NCBI RefSeq assembly: GCF_026626705.1
Contig: NZ_JAPNKC010000001.1
Span: 3,534,001-3,598,000 of the forward strand
Length of the DNA stretch: 64,000 nt
Direction of reading: 5' to 3'
Source: Pyxidicoccus sp. MSG2
GTDB lineage: Bacteria > Myxococcota > Myxococcia > Myxococcales > Myxococcaceae
Positions 19,844 through 30,440 of the stretch are shown in pieces. A program made the position numbers and the translations under genes. The notes beneath the pieces are model-generated. The model had not been told where the DNA came from, did no database searches, and was given only the letters and a program-made list of their open reading frames with translations. Within the stretch, counting starts at the first letter, position 1; each line of letters starts with the position of its first letter.

Positions 19844-21046
19844 TCAGCCCGCTTCCTGGAGCTCCCGCGCGGTGAGCCCCAGGAGGTAGAGGATGGCGTC
19901 CAGGCCGCCCGCGGAGATGGACGTGTCGGCCGCCTCGCGCAGCTTCGGCTTCGCGCGGAAGGCGATGCCCAGCCCGGCCTTCTCCAACATCAGCAAGTCA
20001 TTGGCGCCGTCGCCCACGGCGATGACCTGGTCCAGGAGGACGCCCTCCTGCCTTGCGAGCGACTCCAGCAGCTCCGCCTTGCGGCGTGCGTTGACGATGG
20101 GGCCCACCGTACGGCCGGTGAGCTTCCCGTCCTGCTCCTCCAGCACGTTGGAGTACGCGTGGTCGATTCCGAGCCGCGCCTTCAGCGCCTCGGCCGCGAC
20201 GGAGAAGCCGCCGCTGATGACGGCGGTGCGGTAGCCCAGGCGCCTGAGCACGCGAATCAGCGTCTCCGCCCCTTCCGTGAGCGGAAGGTTGTCCGCGATG
20301 CGGCGCAGCACCGAGACGTCCAGGCCCGCGAGCAGGGACACGCGCTGGCGCAGCGACTCGTCGTAGTCCATCTCCCCGTGCATGGCGCGCTCGGTGATGC
20401 GCGACACCTGCTCGCCCACGCCGTGCGCGCGCGCCAGCTCGTCGATGACCTCGATGCGGATGAGCGTGGAGTCCATGTCCATCACCACCATCCGCTTGCC
20501 GCGCCGGAAGAGGCTCTCGCGCTGCAGCGCCACGTCGAAGGAGCCCGCCTCCATGGACAGCGCGAGCAGCGCGCGCTTGAGCGCATCCGGTGCCGTCCCC
20601 GGAGGCAGGGTGAGGTGGAACTCCACCGAGCCCAGGTGCGTGTCGGTGAGGCGCGTAATCCGCTCGATGTTGGCGCCGTGCGCGGCCAGCCGCTGCGCCA
20701 CCGCGTGCAGCTCGCGGGCGCCCAGCGCGCGGCCCACGGCGGTGACGACGTAGCGCACGGGCCCCGTATCCGGGGCGGGGGCCGGGGGCGGCGCGTCCAC
20801 CACCTGGAAGTCCAGCGCCACGCCCAGCTCGTGCGCGGCGAAGAGCAGCTCCTTGAGGACGCCGCGCGCCTCGGGCAGGTGCACCAGCAGGCAGAGGGTG
20901 AGCCGGCCCTGCACCACCACCTGCTCCACGTCGAGCAGCTCGGCGCCGGAGTCGGCGAGCAGGCCGGTGAGGCGGGAGGTGATTCCGGGAGCGTCTCTCC
21001 CGGTGACGGTGACGAGCACTCGCTCGGACGACGGGCGCGGAGTCAT
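19844..21046 (-). CDS. serB: Phosphoserine phosphatase with two N-terminal ACT-like domains
   Basis: 400 residues. It performs the last step of serine synthesis. Two ACT-type regulatory segments (about 8-85 and 95-170) precede the HAD phosphatase core: nucleophile motif VVMDMDSTLI (about 186-195), ISGGF (motif II) and GDGANDLLML (motif IV). The long ACT-containing form resembles mycobacterial SerB2 and suggests allosteric control by serine, which is inference. Upstream neighbour on the same strand is the kinase-like gene. Confidence 0.95.
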   Translation of the reverse strand: MTPRPSSERVLVTVTGRDAPGITSRLTGLLADSGAELLDVEQVVVQGRLTLCLLVHLPEARGVLKELLFAAHELGVALDFQVVDAPPPAPAPDTGPVRYVVTAVGRALGARELHAVAQRLAAHGANIERITRLTDTHLGSVEFHLTLPPGTAPDALKRALLALSMEAGSFDVALQRESLFRRGKRMVVMDMDSTLIRIEVIDELARAHGVGEQVSRITERAMHGEMDYDESLRQRVSLLAGLDVSVLRRIADNLPLTEGAETLIRVLRRLGYRTAVISGGFSVAAEALKARLGIDHAYSNVLEEQDGKLTGRTVGPIVNARRKAELLESLARQEGVLLDQVIAVGDGANDLLMLEKAGLGIAFRAKPKLREAADTSISAGGLDAILYLLGLTARELQEAG

Positions 21047-21120
21047 GGGCGGCCGTCAGTGTGGCAGCCCCGCCCGCGCCCGGCGAGCCCGGAGTGGGGC
21101 GCCAGGCCCCCTCCCGACGG

Positions 21121-22764
21121 TTACTCCTTCGGCGCGTCCGAGGAGAGGACGAGGTCGCCGCGGCCGAGGAACTCCCGGTCCGGGAAGGCCTTGTAGAAGT
21201 CCTCCAGCATGGCGTCCACGTCCGGGTAGCGCTGCTCGCGCTTGTCCTGGGTGGCCTTGTCGAAGAGCTGGTCCAGGCCGCTGGGGGCCTCGGGGTTGAC
21301 CTCGGAGGGCAGCGGCGAGCGGCGGCCCGGAATCTGCCCGGTGAGCATCTCGTAGAGGAGGATGCCCAGTCCGTACACGTCCGCGGCGGCGCCCGGCTCC
21401 TTGGCCCCCCGGTTCATCAGCTCCGGCGCCATATAGGCCATGCCGCCGGTGCCCACGAAGACCTGGGGCATGCCCTTGGTGGCGTCCACCTCCACCACGC
21501 GGCCGAGGCCGAAGTCGGCCAGCTTCGCGTTGCCGTACGCGTCGAAGAGGACGTTCTCCGGCTTGAGGTTGTGGTGCGTGAGGCCGGCGGCGTGCGCGGC
21601 CCTGAGGCCGTAGGCCATCTGCAGGAAGGCGCGCAGCGCGAAGGGCACCGGCACGCCGTTGCCACCACCCGCCTCCAGTCGCTCCTTGAGGCTGCCGTGC
21701 ATCAGCTCCAGCACGAAGTAGGGCCGCGACGCTTCCACGTTCTGGTCCACCACCTGCACCACGCCCGGGTGGCGCACCTGGGCCTGGGCGCACAGCTCCT
21801 TCTTCAGGCGCTTGAGCACCTCGCCGCGCTGGAGGAAGGAGAAGTAGCCGAAGATGTCCTTCAGCTCCTTGAGGCAGATGTCCAGCCCCAGCGCGGTGAA
21901 GCGGCCCTTGAAGACGGTGCCGAGCGGCCCGGTGCCGATGGGGTCGAACTTCTGGTAGCGCAGGTCCAGCTCCGCGCCCTTCGAGGCAGCAGGAGCAGCG
22001 GCGGCCGGCGCGGCGGCGGGGGCGGGAGCGGCGGGAGGAGGCATGGGGGCGGCGGCGAGCGGCGAGGTGATGGAGGGCAGCGGCGAGGTGCCGGGCGCGG
22101 GCGTGGTGGGCGCGAAGGGCGCGGGAGCGATGATGGTCGCCTCCCTGCGCGGTTCGGGGGCGGGCGCTTCCACCCGGGCCACGGGCGCGGGCGCGGCGAC
22201 CGGGGCGGGAGCCGCGGGCGCGGGGGGCGGAGGCAGCGGGAGCGGCGTGGCCTGCGGCACCGTCACCTCCAGCGCGGGCATGGCGGTGCGCGAGGGGCGC
22301 TGGGCCGGGGGCACGGGCGGAGGTGGCGCGAGCGGAGCCGGCGGCTGTGGCGGCGCCATCACCTCCGTTTCGTCCAGCAGCAGCTCCGGCGGGGGAGGCG
22401 GCACCAGCATCGGCTCGTCGGCGGTGCCCTGCGCCACGGGGGGCTCGTCCTCGTCGGCGGGCACGAGCTGATCCGCGAAGAACTCGCCCACCTCGGTGGT
22501 GAAGCGGTCCTGCATGTCCCCACCGACCACGCGCTCGCCCTGCTCGGTGAGCTTGAGCTGGGCCTCGCGGTCCATGGCGATGTAGTGGAACTTGCGCAGG
22601 AAGAAGAAGTAGTTGTCGAACTCCAGCGACACGGACGGCTCGAGCGCGGCCTTGACGTCGGCCAGCTTGTTCGAGCGTCCAAGACGGCCGTTCTCCCTCA
22701 GGTTGCGGAGGATGAACAGCGCCTCGCCACTGACGGTGTCGCGGTTGATGGCGGGCTTCGGCAT
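21121..22764 (-). CDS. Ser/Thr kinase-fold protein, probable pseudokinase
   Basis: 547 residues: an N-terminal conserved alpha-helical domain (about 1-115), a long Pro/Ala linker (about 120-260), and a C-terminal kinase fold (about 270-530). The glycine loop reads IGTGPLGTVF, the ATP-positioning Lys lies in CLKELKD and the magnesium motif DFG is present. The catalytic loop reads HHNLKPEN, so the catalytic Asp of the usual HRDLKPEN is Asn (codon AAC on the minus strand near 21568-21576). Catalysis is predicted to be weak or absent, and a scaffold role is likely. No PASTA or transmembrane segment. Confidence 0.85.
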   Translation of the reverse strand: MPKPAINRDTVSGEALFILRNLRENGRLGRSNKLADVKAALEPSVSLEFDNYFFFLRKFHYIAMDREAQLKLTEQGERVVGGDMQDRFTTEVGEFFADQLVPADEDEPPVAQGTADEPMLVPPPPPELLLDETEVMAPPQPPAPLAPPPPVPPAQRPSRTAMPALEVTVPQATPLPLPPPPAPAAPAPVAAPAPVARVEAPAPEPRREATIIAPAPFAPTTPAPGTSPLPSITSPLAAAPMPPPAAPAPAAAPAAAAPAASKGAELDLRYQKFDPIGTGPLGTVFKGRFTALGLDICLKELKDIFGYFSFLQRGEVLKRLKKELCAQAQVRHPGVVQVVDQNVEASRPYFVLELMHGSLKERLEAGGGNGVPVPFALRAFLQMAYGLRAAHAAGLTHHNLKPENVLFDAYGNAKLADFGLGRVVEVDATKGMPQVFVGTGGMAYMAPELMNRGAKEPGAAADVYGLGILLYEMLTGQIPGRRSPLPSEVNPEAPSGLDQLFDKATQDKREQRYPDVDAMLEDFYKAFPDREFLGRGDLVLSSDAPKE

Positions 22765-22834
22765 GGGTGGGAGACTCTACGCCGTCCCCGCGCCACCGCT
22801 CAACGTGGGACTGCCGGTAAAACGCGCAGGGCCG

Positions 22835-23584
22835 CTACTTGATGCGCAGCAGCTGCTTCACCGTCTCCAGCACTTCCACGAAGCGCACCGGCTTGCGCAG
22901 GTAGATGTCCACGCCCAGTTGCATGGCGCGATCCTGCGCCTCTTTGCCGCCAGCGGAGATGGCGATGATGGGGATGGCCCGCAGGGCCTCCTCCTCGCGG
23001 ATGCGCTCCACGAGCGCGAAGCCGTCCATCACCGGCATGTACAGGTCCGTCATCACCAGGTTGAAGCGGCCCTCGCGCAGCATCAGCAACGCATGGTGCC
23101 CGTCCGGTGCGAAGTGGACCTCCAGGGGCACCTTGCCGTGCAGCTCCCCGCTGGCCAGCTTCTTCAGGACGTAGCTGTACATCTCGATGATGTGCGGGTT
23201 GTCCTCGACGATGAGCACACGGTACCCCTCGTGCTCGGCGTGGGACACGTGGCTGTCTGCTCCTGCCGCACTCAAGATGTCACCCAGTTTCCGCCGGTCC
23301 TCTTCGCGCTCCACGCGGACGCCAACGCCCCCGGGATGATCGGAGGCCGCCGGCCTGACCCAGGCCACGATTCCGGTGACTTCTACCGGATCCAGCAGTC
23401 CCGGGAAAGAAAGTGCGAGCCGCACCGGGTCGCCCAGGGTGAATGCCTGCTCGGTCTGTACGAAGAGTCCCGTATGGGACAGGTTCTCCGTCACGTCCCG
23501 GGCCTGGCGCCCGTCCGTGTAGTCCACCCTCAGCACGGCCGGGACCCGGGTGTGCTGGCGCTTGTTCTCTGGTCCCGGGCTCAT
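22835..23584 (-). CDS. PilZ domain fused to a receiver domain
   Basis: 249 residues. The N-terminal PilZ-type domain (about 8-105) has RQHTR and NLSHTGLFV, corresponding to the RxxxR and (D/N)xSxxG motifs for cyclic-di-GMP; binding is plausible but the first motif is spaced slightly differently from canonical. The C-terminal receiver (about 118-245) has VEDN, acceptor Asp in MTDLYMPVMDG and Lys in LRKPV. This fusion is frequent in myxobacteria. No output domain, so it probably acts by protein contact. Divergent from the nuo operon. Confidence 0.9.
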   Translation of the reverse strand: MSPGPENKRQHTRVPAVLRVDYTDGRQARDVTENLSHTGLFVQTEQAFTLGDPVRLALSFPGLLDPVEVTGIVAWVRPAASDHPGGVGVRVEREEDRRKLGDILSAAGADSHVSHAEHEGYRVLIVEDNPHIIEMYSYVLKKLASGELHGKVPLEVHFAPDGHHALLMLREGRFNLVMTDLYMPVMDGFALVERIREEEALRAIPIIAISAGGKEAQDRAMQLGVDIYLRKPVRFVEVLETVKQLLRIK

Positions 23585-23646
23585 AACAAGGCGTTGAAAT
23601 CGCTCGGCAATTTGCTGATGGCCGCCCAGTGTAGCGTCGAGGGTTT

Positions 23647-24177
23647 ATGTTGACAACGCAGCCATTGGGGCAATACGTACGCCCCGCCATGGCGGAGCCC
23701 CTGTTCACCCCTGAAGAGCAGAAGAAGTTCGACGCGGGAATCGCGGAGATCATCTCCCACTACCCCCCGGATCGCAAAAGCGCGGGCATGCTCCCGGCGC
23801 TGCGGCTGCTCCAGGAGCTCAAGGGTTGGCTCCCTCCGGAAGGCCTGCGGCTGGTGGCGAAGAAGCTGGACGTCACCCCGGAGCGCGCCATGGAAGTGGC
23901 GAGCTTCTACGTGATGTACCACCTCAAGAAGCCCGGCAAGTACGTCATCGACGTCTGCACCAACCTCTCCTGCTCGCTGTGGGGCGCGGAGAAGATGCTC
24001 GCCTACCTGGAGGAGAAGCTCGGCCTCAAGGCGGGTGAAGCCAACGAGAAGTTCACCTTGCGGGAGACCGAGTGCCTCGCCTCGTGCGGCACCGCGCCCT
24101 GCCTGCAAATCAACGAGGATCATCACGAGAGCCTCACCAAGGCGAAGCTGGACGCCATCCTCGCCAGGCTGAGCTGA
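23647..24177 (+). CDS. nuoE: NADH-quinone oxidoreductase subunit E
   Basis: 176 residues, a complex I peripheral-arm subunit carrying one [2Fe-2S] cluster (N1a). The four ligand cysteines are in CTNLSC and CLASC. Start at ATG 23647, though an in-frame ATG at 23689 (MAEPLFTPEEQ) begins nearer the homologous region and may be the real start. It opens the nuoEFJKLMN operon and is divergent from the PilZ-receiver gene with about 60 bp between. Confidence 0.94.
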   Translation: MLTTQPLGQYVRPAMAEPLFTPEEQKKFDAGIAEIISHYPPDRKSAGMLPALRLLQELKGWLPPEGLRLVAKKLDVTPERAMEVASFYVMYHLKKPGKYVIDVCTNLSCSLWGAEKMLAYLEEKLGLKAGEANEKFTLRETECLASCGTAPCLQINEDHHESLTKAKLDAILARLS

Positions 24178-24212
24178 TCCTCCACCCCTTCCCTTTCAGG
24201 ACGTCATCCATC

Positions 24213-25549
<1,337 letters not shown>

Positions 25550-25553
<4 letters not shown>

Positions 25554-26056
25554 ACATCGAGCTCATCCTCTTCGGGGCGTTCGCGCTCCTGACGCTGCTG
25601 TCGGCCGGCATGGTCATCTTCGCCCGGAGCCCCATCAACTCCGCCATGGCGCTGGTGTCCACGTTCTTCTTCCTGGCCGGCCTCTACGTGCTCTTGTGGG
25701 CGCACACCGTGGCGGTGATGCAGGTGCTCGTGTACGCGGGCGCCATCATGGTGCTGTTCCTCTTCGTCATCATGCTGCTCAACCTGGGTGAGTCGCCCAC
25801 GCGCGGCCGGCCCACGCTGGCGCGCCTGGCGGGCGGCGCGGCGACGGTGGGCCTCCTGGCGGTACTGGCCATCACCCTGCTCAAGCTGCCCGAGGGCTCC
25901 AGCGCCATGGGCCCGGAGGCGCAGGCCTCCTTCGGCACCATGGCGACGATGGGCGAGGTCATCTTCACCCAGTGGCTGTTCCCCTTCGAAGCAGTGAGCC
26001 TGCTCTTGCTGGTGGCCATGGTGGGCGCGGTGGTCGTGGCCAAGTCGCGAATCTGA
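25550..26056 (+). CDS. nuoJ: NADH-quinone oxidoreductase subunit J
   Basis: 168 residues with five hydrophobic helices. The conserved third-helix segment AVMQVLVYAGAIMVLFLFVIML (about 55-76), whose pi-bulge links quinone chemistry to proton pumping, is intact. It starts at TTG 25550, overlapping nuoF. In most genomes nuoG, H and I separate F and J; they are absent here. Confidence 0.95.
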
Positions 26057-26129
26057 TCGCCGTTTCCGGACAACTTTCTGTGCTACATGGCGGCGCACGG
26101 TTGCCGCTCGCGAGGCCCCGAATCGGCCC

Positions 26130-26432
26130 ATGGTCCCCATCACCTACTACCTCCTGCTTGCCGCCGCGCTGTTCTGCATGGGCATGTTCGGCGTGCTGGT
26201 GCGCCGCAACGCACTGGTCGTCTTCATGTGCGTGGAGTTGATGCTCAACGCGGCGAACCTGACGTTCCTCGCCTTCGCGCGCATGCGCGGTGACAGCATC
26301 GGCCACGTGTCCGCCTTCTTCGTCATCGCCGTCGCGGCGGCGGAGGCGGCCATCGGCCTGGCCATCGTCATCGCCGTCTTCCGCAGCCGTGGCAGCGTCC
26401 TGGTGGAAGACATCCGGACGATGAAGCACTGA
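26130..26432 (+). CDS. nuoK: NADH-quinone oxidoreductase subunit K
   Basis: 100 residues, three transmembrane helices, standard length. The conserved membrane glutamates of the proton path are visible in CVELMLNAANL (about 34-44) and AAAEAAIGLA (about 68-77). ATG 26130 follows a 73-bp gap after nuoJ, the largest inside this operon. Confidence 0.95.
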   Translation: MVPITYYLLLAAALFCMGMFGVLVRRNALVVFMCVELMLNAANLTFLAFARMRGDSIGHVSAFFVIAVAAAEAAIGLAIVIAVFRSRGSVLVEDIRTMKH

Positions 26433-26460
26433 CGCCCGCCCCGCCAGGAGCCTTCTTCCC

Positions 26461-28701
26461 ATGAACCTTGCCGAATTCTTCCAGGTGGCGCCCGTCGCTC
26501 CGGAACTGCTGGCGCCCTCTCTGGGGCTCATCATCGCGCTGCCGCTCTTGGGCGCGTTCATCTGTGGCGTGTTCGGCAAGATGCTGGGCCGCGCCAACGT
26601 GCACCTCATCGCCTGCTCGGCGGTGGCCGGCGCCTTCGTGCTGAGCGTGCTGGCCTTCTGGGCCACCAGCCACACCGCCCCCGGCACGGGGGACGGCGCG
26701 CGGCGACTGCTCGCCTTCTACCGGAACCCGTTCGGCATCGAGGCCGACTTCGTCCGCTACGCGCTGACGTATGACTACGGCACGTGGTTCGCCGTGGGCG
26801 ACTTCCGGGTGAACTTCGGGTTGGCGGTGGACCACCTGTCCGGAATCCTCCTGCTGGTCATCACCGGCGTGGGCTTCCTCATCCACCTGTACTCCACCAG
26901 CTACATGGAGCACGACGACGGGTACTGGCGGTACTTCGCGTACCTCAACCTCTTCGTCGCGGCGATGCTGACGCTGGTGCTGGCCGACAACCTCGTCCTG
27001 CTCTTCGTGGGCTGGGAGGGCGTGGGCATGGCCAGCTACCTGCTCATCGGCTTCTGGTACACGGACCCGGCCAAGGCGTGGGCGGGGCGCAAGGCCTTCG
27101 TCACCAACCGCATCGGCGACTTCGCCTTCCTCATCGCCACGTTCCTGATGGTGCTGCTGGTCTCCGCCTTCACGCGCCAGGCGAACGCCGGCGACTACGC
27201 CAACGCCGGCAGCAACAGCCAGCGCTACCAGGCCGCGCTGCAGGAGAAGGGTCCGCTCACCTTCAAGGGCCTGGAGAAGATGGCCGAGGGCCTGGTGGAC
27301 ACCAGCAGCGACACGGTGGACCTGTCCACCCCCATCGAGGCGGGCCCGCTGGAGGGCTACACCTTCGGCGGGGTGATGACGGCCGCGATGCTGCTGTTCC
27401 TGCTGGGCGCGGCGGGCAAGAGCGCGCAGCTTCCGCTCTACGTCTGGCTGCCGGACGCCATGGCCGGCCCGACGCCGGTCTCCGCCCTCATCCACGCGGC
27501 GACGATGGTGACCGCGGGTGTCTACCTCTTCAGCCGCATGTCCGCGCTGCTGGTGCTGAGCCCCACCGCGATGGCCACGGTGGCCATCATCGGCGCGCTC
27601 ACCTCGCTGCTGGCGGCGCTCATCGCCTTCGCGCAGGACGACATCAAGAAGGTGCTCGCCTACTCCACCGTGTCCCAGCTGGGCATCATGTTCATGGGCG
27701 TGGGCATGGGCATCTTCTGGGCGGCGGTGCTGCACCTGGTGACGCACGCGTTCTTCAAGGCCTGCCTCTTCCTCGGTGCCGGCAGCGTGATGCACGGCAA
27801 CGGCGACGAGACGGACATCAAGAAGCTGGGCGGCCTGCGCCACGAGATGAAGTGGACGTGGGGCACCTTCCTGGTGGCCACGCTGGCGATTACGGGCATC
27901 TTCCCGCTGTCCGGCTTCTTCTCGAAGGACGCCATCCTCCACGGCGTGCACCACAACCATCTGGAGGGCCTGCACTGGGTCTCCAGCGCCGTCTACTACC
28001 TGGGCCTGGTCATCGCCGCGAGCACGGCCTTCTACATGACGCGCCTGTACCTGCTCACCTTCGAGGGTCCCCGCTCGAAGGAGGCCCGGGTGGCGCACGC
28101 GCACGAGAGCGCCTGGCAGATGACGCTGCCGCTGGTGGTGCTGGCGGTGCTCAGCGTGGTGGCCGCGGTGTACGCCTTCCCGCTGATGCGCTCGTCCTCC
28201 GGCCAGCCGCAGGCGGTGTTCGAGAACTTCCTCAGCCCGGTGTTCGGCGGCATGAACCGCATCGTCAACGGGGCGAAGACGGTGGAGCTGGACACCAGCG
28301 TCCCGCACCTGGCCGACTACGTCTTCGCCTGGCTCGTGGCGCTGTCGGGCGGCGGGGCGGCGGCCTTCCTGTACCTGCGCTTCTTCCCGGCGCGGGCGGG
28401 CCAGCCGGCCCCGGCCTTCGCCCGGGCGGTGCGCCGCACGGCGCAGAACAAGTTCTACGTGGATGAGCTGTACGAGCTCATCGTCATCCGGCCCGTGAAG
28501 TTCATGAGCTTCATCCTCTTCCGCGTGGTGGACGCGCTCCTCATCGACACCGTCGCGGTGCGCGGCACGGCGTGGGTGACGGCCCGCGTGGGCAGCGCGC
28601 TGCGCTACGTGCAGACGGGCGACGCCCAGGCCTACGCCGCAGTGATGGCCATCGCCCTGCTGGGCGGCGTGGCCTACGCCCTCATCCAGGTGATGCAATG
28701 A
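26461..28701 (+). CDS. nuoL: NADH-quinone oxidoreductase subunit L
   Basis: 746 residues, an antiporter-like proton-pumping subunit with about 14-16 helices. Diagnostic segments include YMEHDDGYWRYFAYLNLF, GWEGVGMASYLLIGFWY (with the key Glu) and PTPVSALIHAATMV. It is longer than the common 610-650 residues. A hydrophilic insert of about 65 residues follows the fifth or sixth helix (about 27178-27360), and the C-terminal amphipathic arm is extended. The stop overlaps the nuoM start (ATGA). Confidence 0.96.
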   Translation: MNLAEFFQVAPVAPELLAPSLGLIIALPLLGAFICGVFGKMLGRANVHLIACSAVAGAFVLSVLAFWATSHTAPGTGDGARRLLAFYRNPFGIEADFVRYALTYDYGTWFAVGDFRVNFGLAVDHLSGILLLVITGVGFLIHLYSTSYMEHDDGYWRYFAYLNLFVAAMLTLVLADNLVLLFVGWEGVGMASYLLIGFWYTDPAKAWAGRKAFVTNRIGDFAFLIATFLMVLLVSAFTRQANAGDYANAGSNSQRYQAALQEKGPLTFKGLEKMAEGLVDTSSDTVDLSTPIEAGPLEGYTFGGVMTAAMLLFLLGAAGKSAQLPLYVWLPDAMAGPTPVSALIHAATMVTAGVYLFSRMSALLVLSPTAMATVAIIGALTSLLAALIAFAQDDIKKVLAYSTVSQLGIMFMGVGMGIFWAAVLHLVTHAFFKACLFLGAGSVMHGNGDETDIKKLGGLRHEMKWTWGTFLVATLAITGIFPLSGFFSKDAILHGVHHNHLEGLHWVSSAVYYLGLVIAASTAFYMTRLYLLTFEGPRSKEARVAHAHESAWQMTLPLVVLAVLSVVAAVYAFPLMRSSSGQPQAVFENFLSPVFGGMNRIVNGAKTVELDTSVPHLADYVFAWLVALSGGGAAAFLYLRFFPARAGQPAPAFARAVRRTAQNKFYVDELYELIVIRPVKFMSFILFRVVDALLIDTVAVRGTAWVTARVGSALRYVQTGDAQAYAAVMAIALLGGVAYALIQVMQ

Positions 28702-30422
28702 GCTTCTTCGACACCCACCTGCTCAACCTCGTCGTCTTCCTGCCGCTCCTCTTCGCGGCGCTGGTGCTGGTGCTGCCCGGCAGCGAGCCCGGGCAGATTC
28801 GCACCGTCACCTTCATCGCCATGTTGGTGGACGCCGTCTTCGGGGTCTGGGCCTACCTGCGCTACGTGCCGGGCGGGCCGGAGTTCCAGCTCGAGTACCG
28901 GGTGCCCTGGTTCGAGATGTTCGGCACCAGCTACCACATCGGCGTGGACGGCCTGGCGGTGAGCCTGCTGCTGCTCACCGTGTTCCTGGGCCCCCTGGTG
29001 GTGCTGGCCTCCACCACGTACATCAGCCACCGCATCAAGGAGTTCCACCTGGCGCTGCTGGTGCTCCAGACGACGATGCTGGGCGCGCTGGTGTCGCTGG
29101 ACGTGCTGCTCTTCTACGTCTTCTTCGAGGCCATGCTCATCCCCATGTACCTGATGGTGGGTGTGTGGGGCGCCGAGGACCGGCAGATGGCGGCGGTGAA
29201 GTTCTTCCTCTACACGCTGGCCGGCTCGCTGCTGATGCTGGTGGCCATCATCGCCGTGTACTTCATCAGCACTCCCGTGGGCGGCCGCTCGTTCGACTAC
29301 GCCGCCATCTACAACGGCCTGCTGGACGCCAACCGACAGGTGACGGCGTGCATGGGTGGGCCGGCGGGCGCGTGTGACTCGCTGAGTGGCCTTGCCAGGA
29401 CGCTGCACACCTGGGGCCCGTGGCTGTTCGCCGCCTTCGCGCTGGCGTTCGCCATCAAGGTGCCGATGTGGCCGGTGCACACGTGGTTGCCGGACGCGCA
29501 CGTGCAGGCGCCGGTGGCCGGCTCCATGATTCTGGCCGGCGTCATGCTGAAGATGGGCACCTTCGGCTTCTGGCGCTTCGCGATTCCCTTCTTCCCCGCG
29601 GCCGCGCAGAACGCCCGGCCGTTCCTGGCGGTGCTGTCCGTCATCGGCATCGTCTACGGCGCGCTGATGTGCCTGGCGCAGCGGGACATCAAGAAGCTGA
29701 TTGCGTACTCGTCCGTGAGCCACCTGGGCTACTGCATGCTGGGCATCCTCGCCGTGACGGCCGAGGGCGCCACCGGCAGCGCGTACCAGATGCTCAACCA
29801 CGGCGTGTCCACGGGCGCGCTGTTCCTCCTCTTCGGCTTCCTCTACGAGCGTCGCCACTCGCGGCTCATGGCGGACTTCGGCGGCATCGCGAAGGTGATG
29901 CCGGTGTTCACCGCGTCCTTCCTCATCATCACCTTCTCGTCGGTGGCGGTGCCGGGCACCAACGGCTTCATCGGCGAGTTCCTGGTGCTGCTGGGCACCT
30001 TCAAGAGTGATTTGGGCGTGGCCGCCGGCAACCCGCACCTGACGTTGGTGTTCGGCGCCTTCGCCACGCTGGGCGTCATCCTGGGCGCGGCGTACATGCT
30101 GTGGATGGTGCAGAAGGTGTTCTTCGGCGGGCTCACCCACCGGGAGAACCAGCACCTGCGCGACATGAACCTGCGCGAGGGACTCACCGTGCTGCCCTTC
30201 ATCATCCTCGTCGGGGTGATGGGCCTGATGCCGCAGCCCTTCCTGGACCGGCTCGCCCCGTCCACGGACCGCTTCCTCGCCCGCGCCCGCGTGGGCACTC
30301 CCGGGGCCCCGGTGCAGGACGACCAGGTGCGCGTGGAGGTGATGTCGCTGCCTTCGAGCGTCACCGCCGCCGCGCCGTCCGCGCCCGTTCCGCTGGCCGC
30401 CGTCCCCTCGCAGCGGCAGTAG
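28698..30422 (+). CDS. nuoM: NADH-quinone oxidoreductase subunit M
   Basis: 574 residues, the second antiporter-like subunit. Motifs: YVFFEAMLIPMYLMVGVWG (key Glu), FKVPMWPVHTWLPDAHVQAP in slightly altered form, and IKKLIAYSSVSHLGYCMLG. The last about 45 residues are a hydrophilic Ala/Pro/Ser-rich tail not seen in E. coli NuoM. ATG 28698 overlaps nuoL by 4 bases. Confidence 0.96.
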   Translation: MSFFDTHLLNLVVFLPLLFAALVLVLPGSEPGQIRTVTFIAMLVDAVFGVWAYLRYVPGGPEFQLEYRVPWFEMFGTSYHIGVDGLAVSLLLLTVFLGPLVVLASTTYISHRIKEFHLALLVLQTTMLGALVSLDVLLFYVFFEAMLIPMYLMVGVWGAEDRQMAAVKFFLYTLAGSLLMLVAIIAVYFISTPVGGRSFDYAAIYNGLLDANRQVTACMGGPAGACDSLSGLARTLHTWGPWLFAAFALAFAIKVPMWPVHTWLPDAHVQAPVAGSMILAGVMLKMGTFGFWRFAIPFFPAAAQNARPFLAVLSVIGIVYGALMCLAQRDIKKLIAYSSVSHLGYCMLGILAVTAEGATGSAYQMLNHGVSTGALFLLFGFLYERRHSRLMADFGGIAKVMPVFTASFLIITFSSVAVPGTNGFIGEFLVLLGTFKSDLGVAAGNPHLTLVFGAFATLGVILGAAYMLWMVQKVFFGGLTHRENQHLRDMNLREGLTVLPFIILVGVMGLMPQPFLDRLAPSTDRFLARARVGTPGAPVQDDQVRVEVMSLPSSVTAAAPSAPVPLAAVPSQRQ

Positions 30423-30440
30423 GCCGAAAGAGCTTCCACC

